From: Eledone cirrhosa
Taxonomy: Eukaryota; Mollusca; Cephalopoda; Octopoda; Eledonidae
Length of the DNA: 64,000 nucleotides
Direction: 5' to 3'
Assembly: GCA_964016885.1 (NCBI GenBank)
Contig: OZ024743.1
Location: 172,280,154-172,344,153 of the forward strand
The position numbers and the translations under genes are program-made. Position 1 is the stretch's first letter. Each line of letters opens with the position of its first letter. Of this stretch, positions 1-11,595 are shown piece after piece. A model generated the notes under the pieces. That model worked only from the letters and a program-made list of their open reading frames with translations, was not told the DNA's origin and did no database searches.

Positions 1-1310
1 TTAACTATGGCACTCCTGATTGACCCGGGATGGTTGGAGTTGGCATTTAAGTACTTGAGGCACTCGTTCGGCTTGTGGTGCGGGTAGTAGAGGCAGGTTT
101 CTATATTGATGGTAACATCCAGAAAGTTGACTATATTTCTATTATTTTCTATGTCTATACTGAGGCCTAGGTTTTTGAAAAATGTAATTAAGCTCTTTCT
201 AGTCCTTGTTATCACGCTGTTGCTGTGGTCGAGTAGCATAAACAACGCATCGTCGCGGTATATTCCACCGCCTAACGATGGGATCTCGCTTTTCAGGTTC
301 CTGAGGATGTAGAGGCCGACCAGGTCAGTAACCTGCGCCAAGGTGCTCGGTCCCGTCGTTATGTCAAAATTGTCCGGCCACTCTCTCCTTGTCCAGAGCT
401 CCCCGTCGAAATCTATCAGTGATTTCCTGGCAGTATGAATGATGTTAATTTCATCCGTCAGTATACCTGCGTGCAAACATAAGTGCCTTGTTAAGCACCA
501 CCGGGGAGATTGATGCATAATTATTACATATATCTAGCTGTATAAAATGTGTCCTACCTTTGCACTGCAGTCCGTTAAACCACTCAATTACTTCCCCCGT
601 TCTGGACCATTGCTGTAATTGGATCTTCTTTCTAAGGGTTGGTATGATTCTGTCCAGTATTTTCTTGCTAATACACCCGATGTTAGACTTTGATGGTACT
701 ATAAGTCTGGCTGGGAGTTCCGTTCCGAAGTTCAGTTTGTGATCCTTTAGCAAGATACGGGGTACTTTGAGTTGGTAAGGTCCGGTCCTATCCGCAATGC
801 TGAGTATTTTCACTATTCTATTAGTCCGCTCGTTAATGTCGTCAAGGTTAGCCTGTGTAGTTTTTCTGTAATTCTCTTAAGTTCCTTAAGTGTTAGTTTT
901 CTATAAGTTGCTGCATCCAAGTTGTAGAGGTCACCCGTTTTATCCGCATCAACGAGAATTCCGCCTGAGCATTTTAGTGCAGAGATCCTATTCGCTAGTT
1001 TCCTGAGGTGAGGCTGCTCTTTAGATGGGAACCTATTGAATTTGACGCCTGAAATAATATTGGCCATCTCTTTCTCAAAGCTCTCCATAAGTTTCTTTTG
1101 CGGTGGGTTTTTTCTAGATTTAAAACCGAACGCAGAGTCCGGGTTGCCAGTGTTCACATCATTCGTAGGGGTTTTCCTATCAAAGTGGAAGGCCTTCCAC
1201 CGCATTCTGCTTACAAACGAATCTGTTTTAAAGATTAGCTGTCTGGTGTACTCCTTTTTGCTGGGTAAGCGAATGTCCTTCAGCGACTCGGAGATGTTAG
1301 AAGATTGCAT
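1..1310 (-). pseudogene. PLE-like reverse transcriptase (YRDD lineage), broken
   Basis: Three minus-strand segments in different frames (813-1310, 451-813, about 1-450) give one RT when read in order. The N-terminal part has the ADKTGDLYNLD stretch, the middle has KVPRILLKDHKLNF, and the last has AQVTDLVGLYIL then GGIYRDDALF. The YRDD at 249-260 would be RT motif C. Frameshifts near 813 and 455 separate the parts, and the window edge cuts off the C-terminus, so no endonuclease is seen. The same VTDLVGLY..GGIYRDD block recurs at 10814-11377 and 20488-20670. The protein would act in target-primed reverse transcription of its own RNA. Assignment to a divergent Penelope-like lineage is inferred from linked GIY-YIG domains elsewhere in the window. 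Confidence 0.75.
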
Positions 1311-2142
1311 CCTATTTTCAGCTGCTTATTCTCAAAGGGCTCAACAGTGCTGGAGCTGTATGTGTTCGGTAAAGATTGTTTTGGTAAAAACAGGAGTAAG
1401 CAGGAGAAAGTTCTCAACAATCGTTGTTTTTAGTTACGATGGAGAATTTTATAAAAATAACAAAATAAGATGCTGAGGTTACATAAATCGTTTAATCAGT
1501 ATAATTATTTCCACGATTCTCCATGCAATAGAGATGTCCTTCATGCATTTGCTGTTGATTATGAGAACGGTATCCTCAGAAGAAAATCGATATGTTTGAT
1601 ATGTCGCTGACAGGAAAACACACGTCCTAATGCCTGTGTGCGCAGCATACATATGAGTTCATTGAAGGGTTTGCCAGCCGTCGTGTTTGCTAGAGAAAGC
1701 TATCAGCGAAAAAAGACGAAAAGAACGAAGAACTGTGTGCCGCCAAAACCAAGTATACAGTGGAAGCAATAAATGGAGCTCTGAGGGGAGGGGGGTTATA
1801 TATTTTGTTGACAACCACCTATAGACAACAACTACAATAACAACAACAACAACGACAACAACAATAACGACAATAACATCAAACCGCCGACCAATGTTGT
1901 CCACACTGGTCGCAATAGTTGTGGTGATACCATCACCCTATTGACAACAACAACTAAAGCAACAGCTTTATATATATGTATGTATGTATATATATATATA
2001 TATATACATACGTGGACGTGAACAACAATTATAATTGAGTGGCTGCTATTTGCAGTATAGCAATATAAGGTAGCACTTACCAATGAAACGGTCGTAAATA
2101 CCTGGATAAAATCCTTCTCTTAATGCTGTGTTTTCTCTTTTA

Positions 2143-2145
<3 letters not shown>
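1311..2145. other. No gene seen; AAC-rich tract
   Basis: Open frames here are short. One run of valines comes from a degenerate AAC/CAA tract at about 1825-1880. Short TATG/TA runs lie at 1970-2007. Nothing recognisable otherwise. Confidence 0.6.

Positions 2146-2205
<60 letters not shown>
2146..2205. repeat. (TA)n microsatellite
   Basis: About 60 bp of uninterrupted TA. The 500 bp that follow, to 2700, hold no recognisable gene. Confidence 0.95.
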
Positions 2206-2207
<2 letters not shown>

Positions 2208-2698
2208 AAGATTGGAATTAAGAGTATTCCGCAGTTCACTGTAATAATAATAATAGTATTAGCTCAAAGAAGAATAGAGAATTTCCTTCTGAGCTCAAAT
2301 GCAAGTATATATTAGACAAAGAGAAGTGTGTTACACAGTGAGATGTGTGTAAAGAATTATTACGAGTGTTTTTTCCGTTACTGTATTGAGAACAATATCT
2401 ACAAGTTAGCAATTAAATAGAAAAAAAACAATTCAGAATCAAATCTCTGGATTAGAGTTTTAAATCACAAACCTTATAACTATATTTTGCTGATACGAAT
2501 CTCGCTTCGTTTCACCACCTATATGTGAAGTATCAGGTCACAGGATCCTCAGTCAGCAAATGCGAACACTGAACACTACACATCTAACCTCATCATGGAT
2601 AGAGAGATTGCTAATAGATACGCTGCCCAGAGTAGGGCAAAATCACGTGTTATTTGCATCAAATAACGGCTCTCATGGATTGGGGAAGACGCTAAAAA

Positions 2699-2700
<2 letters not shown>

Positions 2701-2762
<62 letters not shown>
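2701..2762. repeat. (TA)n microsatellite
   Basis: About 62 bp of pure TA, running into degenerate TATG/TATA to about 2800. Confidence 0.95.
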
Positions 2763-2764
<2 letters not shown>

Positions 2765-2857
2765 GTATGTATATGTATATGTATATATATAAATATAATT
2801 CGTTTCTGAATTTGTTTAGCAAGATTCATTATCTGAAAACGTGTGTTTGAAACCGAT

Positions 2858-3735
<878 letters not shown>

Positions 3736-3830
3736 AAATATTTTTATAACTGATATAAAGCACTCAACAAATTATTGGAGTAAATATACAATATATTAAC
3801 AAATGGAAACTATATTTATAAAACCATATT

Positions 3831-3896
3831 TATTTCATTATACATATTTCAAGGGCCACCAGAGCAAACTATGGCGCGCTTTCATCAGATAAAATA
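3831..3896 (-). ncRNA. Hammerhead ribozyme, family B
   Basis: On the minus strand, helix I is TATTTTAT with ATGAAATA (one G-U), the core is CTGATGA (3882-3888), and an extended imperfect stem II leads to GAAA (3847-3850). Helix III is ATA-TG-TAT with A at the cleavage position. All invariant core bases are present. It lies about 85 bp inside the element terminus. This fits the minimal type I hammerheads known from Penelope-like elements, which process the RNA of tandem or terminal repeats. Confidence 0.75.
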
Positions 3897-4212
3897 TAAT
3901 ATAGGTTAGTTCTATAAATAAATATTGACATACCCTTAAAAAATGCAACCATTCTGGTTGGAATTTCCTGGATAGTGGAGTTATTAGATTTATTGTTGGT
4001 TTATTATGCAAATTAGTGTTGGAAAGGTTTAAAACAGTATATTTAAATTAAATCGTTGGAATAGGGAAAAAAGAAAAGAAAGAGAAAAAAAATGAAGGAA
4101 AGAAAGAAAGAGAGAAACCTGGGTATATTTTAGGGAGAGAGAATAGCGTAATTTTGAGAGAAGAGGCGAAGAAATAAATATAGAGTGGATGAATACCGTA
4201 AGATGGATGAAT

Positions 4213-4399
4213 CAATAATTGTTTCTACTTTTGGCACAAGGCCAGCAATTACCCAGTACATTACTGGTACTTTATTTTATCGACCCCGTAAGGATGAAAG
4301 GCAAAGTTAACCTCGGCGGGATTTGAACTCAGATCATAAAGGGACGTAACTCTATGCTTCAAAGCATTGTGTCTGACTCTCTATCGATACTGCCAATCC
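4213..4399 (-). mobile_element. tRNA-derived cephalopod SINE
   Basis: Reverse complement of the SINE consensus: a tRNA-like head, a B-box-like GAGTTCAAATCC, GTCGATAAAATAAAG, and a CCTTGTGCC..AAAAGTAGAAACA tail. The flanking TGAATCAATAAT (4208 and 4400) is a 12-bp target-site duplication (TSD). The partner LINE would supply the RT. Confidence 0.9.
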
Positions 4400-4404
4400 T
4401 GAAT

Positions 4405-4600
4405 CAATAATTGTTTCTACTTTTGGCACAAGGCCAGCAATTATCCAGTACATTACTGGTACTTTATTTTATCGACCCCATAAGGATGAAAGGCAAAGTT
4501 AACCTCGGCAGGATTTGAACTCAGAATGGCAAGGGCCGTAACTCTATGCGTCAAAGCATGGCGTCCAACCCTCTACCGATACTGCCAATTCACCGCCCAA
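4405..4600 (-). mobile_element. tRNA-derived cephalopod SINE, tandem second insertion
   Basis: A full-length copy directly adjoining the previous one, flanked by further copies of TGAATCAATAAT (4400 and 4604). Two SINEs therefore share three copies of one target site, as expected for sequential insertion into the same TSD. Confidence 0.9.
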
Positions 4601-4839
4601 TCCTGAATCAATAATACCAACTAATAACAGATACTAATAAAAAAAAAGTTAAGTTGAAGAATTTATCTAATGTTTAATTAATAATGTTTAATTAATAATT
4701 TTGATTAAATGTTTAATTAGTAATTTATCAATTCAATCCGTAGTTGAAATGTTTAAATGTGTATGTTATATTATATTATTATTAGAGAATATATATTATT
4801 AAAAATTATATTATTAAAGAATATATATTATTAAAAACA

Positions 4840-5210
4840 GTATATTTGAATTAAGCCGTTGGAATAGGGAAAAAACGAAAGAAAGAAAGAGAGAAACCTG
4901 AGTATATTTTAGTGAGAGAGAATAGCGTAATTTTGAGGGAGGAGGGGAAGAAAAAAAATATAGCGTGGATGAATACTAATAACAACCAATAACAGATACT
5001 AATAAAAATGGATAAAGCTAAGTTGAAAAATTTATCTAATGTTTAATTAATTTGATTAAATGTTTAATTAATAATTTATCGATTCAATCCCTAGTTTAAA
5101 TGTTTAAATGTGTATGTTATATTATTAAAGTTGAGACCTATATATTATTATTAAAGAATATATATTATTAAAAATTATATTATTAAAAAACCAAATATAA
5201 TTTTATTATT
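4840..5210. repeat. Tandem second copy of PLE arm segment, lacking the SINEs
   Basis: This repeats the order seen at 4035-4200 plus 4615-4840: ATTAAGCCGTTGGAATAGGG, the GAAAGAAAGAGAGAAACCT tract, ATAGCGTAATTTTGAG, then ACAGATACTAATAA and TTTATCTAATGTTTAATTAA. At the SINE site it reads straight through (GGATGAATACTAATAAC), so it is an empty-site version. Confidence 0.8.
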
Positions 5211-5701
5211 ATTAATTAATAATTAAAAAAAAATTTTTAAGTTTAAAATATTCGAATATTTCTAAGCTCATGGAATTTCTAAGAGTTTACCGAAGAATAA
5301 TCACTTATATGTAATAGCAGTAGAGCGTAAAGGAAATTGCTAGCGATCTAATAATAATTATTAAGATAGCTCTAAGGATTAAATAATATAAATTTAAATG
5401 TTATAAAGTTATGATGTTAAAAAAATTTTAATTATCCATCTTAATAGTGTAATTAGAGCATGAATTTTATGTTATTTTATATCAAGTTATAAATTCATTA
5501 CTCAACTTGTTATACAGTTATGACCGTTAAAAACATAATTTTTTTCTATAACGTGTTAACATTTAAAAATTCAGTCATTGGAATATATCCAAAGCATAAA
5601 CCATAAAAAAATCGTTCACAAGAGCACATCCGTAGAATATATTTAAAGTATAAATTTCATATGTATATATAAACACTTTGATATATACATACACACACAT
5701 A

Positions 5702-5704
5702 CAC

Positions 5705-5773
<69 letters not shown>
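5702..5773. repeat. (TA)n microsatellite inside PLE untranslated region
   Basis: About 70 bp of TA after a short CACATA run. The surrounding 5210-6098 is AT-rich and holds no gene; by position it is the 3' untranslated part of the minus-strand PLE. Confidence 0.9.
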
Positions 5774-5778
<5 letters not shown>

Positions 5779-6098
5779 AGCATTTGAAAAAATATATACA
5801 TAATATATTCAATAAAAAATATGAAATATTAATTGTAATTTAAATTATGAATTATGAATTCCTCGTACCCATCATAGGAATTTTCAGAAAAAACCTCTCT
5901 TCAAATCTTTCAGTGCATTTATCAAGAAGAGTTCCTCAAGAAAAAATCCTTTCAAGATAGTTACAAGCAATCATGTGAAGGAATCCAATTAATTATCGAT
6001 AGGTTTAATAAAGATGAGTTATGTATTACAATTTATATATATATTTAAACGTTGAGTTCAATGTATGTTTGCAACAACTGAAAAGATTGCTTCTTAAA

Positions 6099-6803
6099 TT
6101 AACTTTTTAATATAAAGAATATTTCCTCTATACAAAGAGCGCAATTTTCAGAAGAAGCATTGAATGGGGGAGCTTTAGAGATAATATTCCAAAGTAAAGA
6201 ATAGTTAGTGTTCTTTGATTTTAGGTCCCACAGTAAATTAGTTAGAGAAGTTGAAGATTTTTTATTTATATTCGTAAAAGAGCATTTATGGTTATTAAAA
6301 CGCGCCTTAAAATCTGTGAAGGTAGATCCTACATAATTAAATGAATTTAAATTAGTTTTTACATTACAATTATATACTATATTTTTAACTAACCAATTAT
6401 TATTTAACGGACAGTTAGATTTATTTCTACAGTTAGATTTATCAAAATTTGAATTTCTATGTGCCGTATTATTCAATTGGATATTGCTGGGGTTATTAAT
6501 GGGGTTATTATTCTGGTTAGGTTTTAAGTTTCTATTATTAATTCTATTAATATTCTGCGCTAAATTACTGGTGGTTGAATAAGTTAATTTTATAGTATCT
6601 CTATTAAATATTGAGTAATACCTATGTGTTCTAGGGAAGCATTTATCAAGAGCTTTAAAGAATAATTTAGCGATAGGAGTTTTATTACTTAATGAGAAAG
6701 GAGGAGCAAACCATAATATATTCCTAGTTCTATTTCTTTTTTTGTTTTCCGAATTATTGTAAGGTTTTCTATTATAGTTGTTAAAATTATAGTTATTTGT
6801 CAT
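6099..6803 (-). CDS. GIY-YIG endonuclease domain of YRDD-lineage PLE, open frame
   Basis: A 234-residue open frame. Residues 1-30 are N-rich. WFAPPF (31-36), AKLFFKALDKCFP (45-57) and IKLTYSTTSN (71-80) match the linker blocks of other copies here. A Cys segment NCRNKSNCPL (124-133) precedes the GIY-YIG motifs: VYNC (143-146), YVGST (157-161) and FKARFNNHKCSF (165-176). A late CALC..E (221-226) follows. In the family this nuclease nicks the target DNA for reverse transcription. The usual second knuckle Cys (CPL..NNCL) reads W here (NNNWL), so the zinc site may be damaged. The start Met is only the first in frame; the domain was originally fused to an upstream RT that is missing. Confidence 0.75.
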   Translation of the reverse strand: MTNNYNFNNYNRKPYNNSENKKRNRTRNILWFAPPFSLSNKTPIAKLFFKALDKCFPRTHRYYSIFNRDTIKLTYSTTSNLAQNINRINNRNLKPNQNNNPINNPSNIQLNNTAHRNSNFDKSNCRNKSNCPLNNNWLVKNIVYNCNVKTNLNSFNYVGSTFTDFKARFNNHKCSFTNINKKSSTSLTNLLWDLKSKNTNYSLLWNIISKAPPFNASSENCALCIEEIFFILKS

Positions 6804-7205
6804 AATATTACTATCAATGTATTTAATTTTATTGCTATATCCAGCTCTACCTAACGCTTCGTTATAATATTGCGCTTTATCTTCAAAAATATTCTTATTA
6901 GCTGAAATTCAAGAAATACGTTGCCTATTCCAACGGCTTAATTTAAATATACTGTTTTTAATAATATATATTCTTTAATAATATAATTTTTAATAATATA
7001 TATTCTCTAATAATAATATAATATAACATACACATTTAAACATTTAAACTACGGATTGAATTGATAAATTATTAATTAAACATTTAATCAAAATTATTAA
7101 TTAAACATTATTAATTAAACATTAGATAAATTCTTCAACTTAACTTTTTTTTTATTAGTATCTGTTATTAGTTGGTATTATGATTTATCCATTGATTTAT
7201 CCATG

Positions 7206-7400
7206 AGCGGTGGTGGATTGGCAGTATCGGTAGAGAGTCGGACGCCATGCTTTCCAGCATAGTTACGTACCTTTACGGTCTGAGTTCAAATCCCGCCGAG
7301 GTTTACTTTGCCTTTCATCCTTACAGGGTCGATAAAATAAAGTACCAGTAATGCACTGGGTAATTGCTGGCCTTGTGCCTAAAGTAGAAACAATTATTGA
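7206..7400 (+). mobile_element. tRNA-derived cephalopod SINE
   Basis: Full-length, from GCGGTGGTGGATTGGCAG to AAGTAGAAACA. It is flanked by ATTGATTTATCCAT on both sides (left copy ending at 7205, right copy after 7394). It lies in the right PLE arm at the position corresponding to the two SINEs in the left arm. Confidence 0.92.
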
Positions 7401-7793
7401 TTTATCCATCTTACGGCATTCATCCCCGCTATATATTTTTTATTAGTATCTGTTATTAGTTGTTATTATTGATTTATCCATCTTACGGTATTCATCCACA
7501 CTATATTTATTTCTTCGCCTCTTCTCTCAAAATTACGCTATTCTCCCCCACTAAAATATACTCAGGTGTCTCTCTTTCTTTCTTTCCTTCATTTTTTTCT
7601 CTTTCTTTTCTTTTTTCCCTAATTCCAACGGCTTAATTTAAATATACTGTTTTAAACCTTTCCAACACTAATTTGCATAATAAACCAACAATAAATCTAA
7701 TAACTCCACTATCCAACCAGAATGGTTGCATTTTTTAAGGGTATGTCAATATTTATTTATAAAACTAACCTATATTATATTTTACCTATATTA

Positions 7794-7859
7794 TATTTTA
7801 TCTTATGAAAGCGCACCATAGTTTGCTCTGGTGGCCCTTGAAATATGTATAATGAAATA
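7794..7859 (+). ncRNA. Hammerhead ribozyme, family B, core mutated
   Basis: Mirror image of the motif at 3831-3896. Helix I TATTTTAT with ATGAAATA, stem II, GAAA (7840-7843) and ATATGTAT are all kept. The core reads CTTATGA (7802-7808) in place of CTGATGA. The invariant G of the CUGANGA box is lost, so this copy is predicted inactive. Confidence 0.7.
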
Positions 7860-7897
7860 AATATGGTTTTATAAATATAGTATCCATTTGTTAATAT

Positions 7898-7901
<4 letters not shown>

Positions 7902-7934
<33 letters not shown>
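7902..7934. repeat. (TA)n microsatellite at PLE end
   Basis: A TA array directly following the right arm of the 3738-7898 element. A diverged GGGAGGGTC-type terminal repeat follows at 7970-8040. Confidence 0.9.
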
Positions 7935-7937
<3 letters not shown>

Positions 7938-8165
7938 TGTTTTGCGAGGTCTTTGATATTCGAAACAAATATTATTATACTTGGGGAGGGTCGTATTGTT
8001 GTAATAATATTGCCAGAAATAATAACAGAACACACTCACTGTTTGGTTGTTGTTGTTTTTCGCTTCTGTATCTTTTATATCTCCATAGTTAAATCATTCG
8101 GCAATCAATGTCTATCATTGATTGACCAACGGTCAAAAATACCGATAGAAATACATATATATAGT

Positions 8166-8211
8166 CTAACAAAGTTCTTTCGTTGCACATCTGCAACATC
8201 ATCAGTGGTAC
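8166..8211 (-). ncRNA. Hammerhead-like motif, family E
   Basis: On the minus strand, CTGATGA (8199-8205) is followed by T, a perfect GTTGCA-GATG-TGCAAC stem and GAAA (8178-8181). GAACTTTG follows, as in the motif at 3103-3145. The unpaired T before stem II and weak pairing of helix I leave activity doubtful. Confidence 0.45.
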
Positions 8212-8489
8212 TATTATGTTTCCTCCTGTTGTATTGTATATCTACGCCATTTTTATTTTATCTGTTTATTTATTTATTTATTTTTGTCTTCTTCTCTGCG
8301 CATGCGTTTGCGTGTGTGTATAGTGTTTGGTGTTTGTGTTCGCGTTTGGGTGACTGTGTTTTGGTTATTGTATTCTATCTTAGTTTATTAGTGTGTTGAT
8401 ATGTTTGTTGTTATTGTGCTTGTGTATATATTTATTTATTTATTTATTTATTTATATTTCTCTTAAGTCAGTATTGTTTGTTTGGGTGC

Positions 8490-9350
8490 TGTTGTTATTC
8501 TATTCATTTTTTTCTGTTTAGCTTTGGCTTTCTTAGTTCTATTTCGCTTGCCTCTCTGATTTGCCTATCTGCTAGGTCATTTCTTTGTTTAGATATTATT
8601 TTAATTTTTATGTTGTCTATGTCACTGTCCTGTTGTTGTCTGGCGTGTTCGTATAGTATCGAACCGTTTTTTTGTCCTTTTCATCTCCCTCAGTGTTGAT
8701 CTATTCTTTCTCCTATGCTTCGAACTGTCTCGCCTATTTATGTTGTTGTCATGTTTCTGCAAGTACCCTCTGTACATCTTATGCTATAGACCTCATTTCT
8801 AGTTTTACAGTTTATCTGGGGGGTTTACTTTACATATAACACATTTCTTATTAGTATAGTGGGTTTTCTTAAAAGGGTATGTTTTGCTGATCAGGGATTT
8901 TATTGTAGTTCCTGGTTTTCTACCACTTTAAAAATTAAGTGGGTCTTTCTCAGGGCCTTTCTACATTGGTTAGCTAATTTCCTCCCAGGGGTAGCGTCCA
9001 CGAACATGACACTCTGGTATCTCTGGTTGTCGTACCATGAAGTGGCTTTCCCTATCTCATGTTTAGTCCTATCTAAGCTATTCCATGATTTGCTCCTGTA
9101 TAATGGGCAAATTCCTTTCATGTCTATTTCTATGAGGGTCTTATTTATTTATTTATATTTCTCTTAAGTCAGTATCTCCGTCAGGGTCTCCGTGGCTCCT
9201 ATGTATACTCTGATTTTGTCTCTTTGGTTGTAGCCAGAGAACTGCATGCGATTGATGAAGTGTTGGATGTGTATTTCCATTTCTGTTGGGTCGCACATGC
9301 GGGACACGTTCTTCAACATTTCATGACAACAATACGAATATATGCTGTAC
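8490..9350 (-). pseudogene. Third GIY-YIG element remnant
   Basis: Read on the minus strand: INRMQFSGYNQRDKIRV (about 9220-9280), GICPLYRSKSWN with SVMFVDATPGRKLANQ (8900-9121), CVICKVNPPD (about 8815-8845), then YIGETVRSIGERIDQH (about 8695-8745). These are the blocks of a PLE-type C-terminus with Cys residues before YIG and the catalytic Arg after it. Stops and frameshifts interrupt it. The wording differs from both the YRDD lineage and the canonical PLE at 13040-15887, so it is a separate lineage. A family E hammerhead-like motif lies about 280 bp downstream. Confidence 0.65.
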
Positions 9351-9379
9351 GTTTGCCCAGAAATAAAGACTAACACACA

Positions 9380-10760
9380 AACATTTTATTCTCAGAGACA
9401 GAAAAATCCTTATCAGACGAAGAACAAAGATCTCAAACCTATTAAATGCACAATCGAAGAACAGGAGGGAACCCTATTTGAAACAGGCACTGGTTGAAAT
9501 TTAAACTGCACTCAAACTTTCCTATGAAAATGAGAGGGTAGAGAGAGGAGCCAGGGTCAAAGAAAATACTAAAACAAGCCCTAACGCCTTCTTTAAATTT
9601 GCAAAATAAACTGCGTCGGTACACTGCAAGATAGGGCTACGTTTCCATAAAAATGACTCATTGTACGAAGATTCCCTAGGGATAAGTGAGATACTGAATG
9701 AACTGTACAAAAGTGTTTCACACCCCCAATGAGGCATATGATAATAACTAAACCAGAGGAATTATTTGACCCCACAGCGCTACACGGAGAAATGGTGACA
9801 CCCAACCACATAGATATATCAGCCATAGAAAAAATGAGAGCAAAGTAAGCTGCTTGACATGATGGATTCTCAGCAATCCTCCTAAAAATCTTGCAAGCGT
9901 ACCCTAGCAAGTCCACTGAAGATCCTCTTCGGAAAATCTTTGGCTAGCGATAAACTACCCAGTGAGCTAAAGAAAGGCATAATATACCCTATTTATAAAG
10001 AAGGAAGTAGAACAGAGGCTAAAATCTACAGGCCAGTCTCCCTTATCACACATATCAGTAAGGTGATAGAACGAATCATCAGAAAGAAACTGATCACGTT
10101 CTTCGAGGAAAATGACCTCCTAACTAAGACCTAACATGGCTTTCGCCCGGGAAGAAGCTGCCTTACACAGCTTTCACAACACTACCACTAGGTACTAAAG
10201 CAGCTGTTAGACCCCTCAAATCTGGACGTGATATATATTGACTTCGCCAAGGCCTTCGACAAGGTCGACCATGGAATGATATATCACAAACTACAGAGAT
10301 TCTACGTAGCTGGAAAACTAAGTGAGTGGCTGCATGACTACTTAAAAGACAGAAACATCAATTAGAAGTCAGTGCCCCTGGGACTCTCTTAGGACCATTA
10401 TTGTTTTTTGGTGACTCTTTCCGACATACCATCTATAGTACATACCACATCCCTCAGTAACTATGCTGATGACACAAAGGTAGCGCAAACAATCAAGAAC
10501 CCGGCTGATGCTACTCTTTACAAGATCTGGATGCGATATAGAAATGGGCTGAGGACAATAACATGCAATTTAATGCTGGAAAATTTCAAGCCCTTCGATG
10601 TCAACCTGCAAACAAGAATAGTAGAGCAAAGCTACAGCGGGCAACGAGGGATCGAAATCCCCGTATCAAAATCGACACGAAACCTGGGTATAGACATGAA
10701 CGAGGATGCATAGTTTGTTCACACACCATGAAAAAAGCGACTGTCTGCAGACGACTAGCT
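9380..10760 (+). pseudogene. CR1/Jockey-like LINE reverse transcriptase, decayed
   Basis: In-order plus-strand blocks: LPSELKKGIIYPIYKEGS and YRPVSLITHISKVIERII (9940-10134), HGFRPGRSCLTQL (about 10136-10175), VIYIDFAKAFDKVDHGM (motif A, about 10228-10280), and SNYADDTKV (motif C, 10456-10482) followed by the typical KSTRNLGI. Several stops and frameshifts are present, and the region before 9940 is heavily mutated. Clade placement is from motif style only. Confidence 0.75.
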
Positions 10761-10813
10761 GACTGGATCTTGAGTACTTTCAAAACAAGTATAACTATAT
10801 ATAAATATATGAT

Positions 10814-11377
10814 GTGGGTAATAATAAATATTACCCAGTTACAAATAGGAAAATAGCTCGATGTAAAATACCAAGTATACTACAGAGTCGAAATATACTT
10901 AATAATACACCTAACAATTTTGATATCACTATGGGATCTAGTGATTCTGCACAGGTCACTGATTTAGTTGGCTTATATCTTTTAAACGAAATACATAAAA
11001 CTTTACCTTATCTGAAGGGTGGAATATATCGTGATGATGCCTTATTCATTTTACATTATAAAAAATATAATATTGAAAGAACTAGGAAAATATACATAAC
11101 TTTTAACCTAAGTCTTACATTGGATAAGAACTCCCAAACTGTTAATTTCCTTGGTGTTACCCGATGCTTAGATACAAAAACCTCTACACCTGACCATAAA
11201 CCTAATGAAAAACCTTTTTACGTTGATACCTATTCTAACCACCCTAGATCTGTCTTAAATTCTATTATTAAAGGTGTGTTTAATAGAATTAGTAATTTAT
11301 ACTATAATGAATCTATCTTTAGCCAAATAGCTTATTATTATAATGAAGCGTTATCACGTTCAGACTATAGAAATTAA
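10814..11377 (+). pseudogene. YRDD-lineage PLE RT, C-terminal part
   Basis: A 187-residue frame that includes DSAQVTDLVGLYLL (44-57), GGIYRDDALF (69-78; YRDD at 72-75 is RT motif C), VNFLGVT (motif E-like) and YSNHPRSVLNSIIKGVFNRIS, ending YYNEALSRSDYRN. The matching RT in 1-1310 shows the same order. The fingers domain is missing, so the copy is 5'-truncated; the upstream sequence is the LINE at 9380-10760. Confidence 0.75.
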
Positions 11378-11422
11378 ATTAAGTTTATGCCTTAAAACTC
11401 TTTACAACCTAATATTATTTCA

Positions 11423-11595
11423 CGGTGGATTGGCAGTATCGGTAGAGAGTCGGACGCCATGCTTTCAAGCATAGTTACGTCCCTTTACGGTCTGAGTTCA
11501 AATCCCGCCGAGGTTCACTTTTCCTTTCATCCTTTCGGGGTCGATAAAATAAAGTACCAGTAATGTACTGGTCTTGTGCCAAATGTAGAAACAAT
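11423..11595 (+). mobile_element. tRNA-derived cephalopod SINE with internal deletion
   Basis: Starts CGGTGGATTGGCAG and ends AATGTAGAAACA. It lacks about 15 bp of the TGGGTAATTGCTGGC segment. ATTATTTCAC flanks both sides (about 11414 and 11594). It separates the RT and endonuclease parts of the PLE. Confidence 0.9.

Larger units (their letters stand above)
3738..7898 (-). mobile_element. PLE family B copy flanked by roughly 1-kb inverted arms
   Basis: The left arm (about 3740-4840) returns inverted at about 6920-7898. Matching blocks include the hammerhead, TGCAACCATTCTGGTTGG, TTATTGTTGGTTTATTATG and the AATAGCGTAATTTTGAG segment. The interior carries a minus-strand GIY-YIG frame (6099-6803) and AT-rich untranslated sequence (5210-6098) with a (TA)n array. 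Both arms hold SINE insertions at the same site. The subterminal motif TAACTGATATAAAGCACTCAAC (3748 on) recurs next to other PLE hammerheads here. No RT is left in this copy, so it is 5'-truncated and non-autonomous. Confidence 0.75.
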
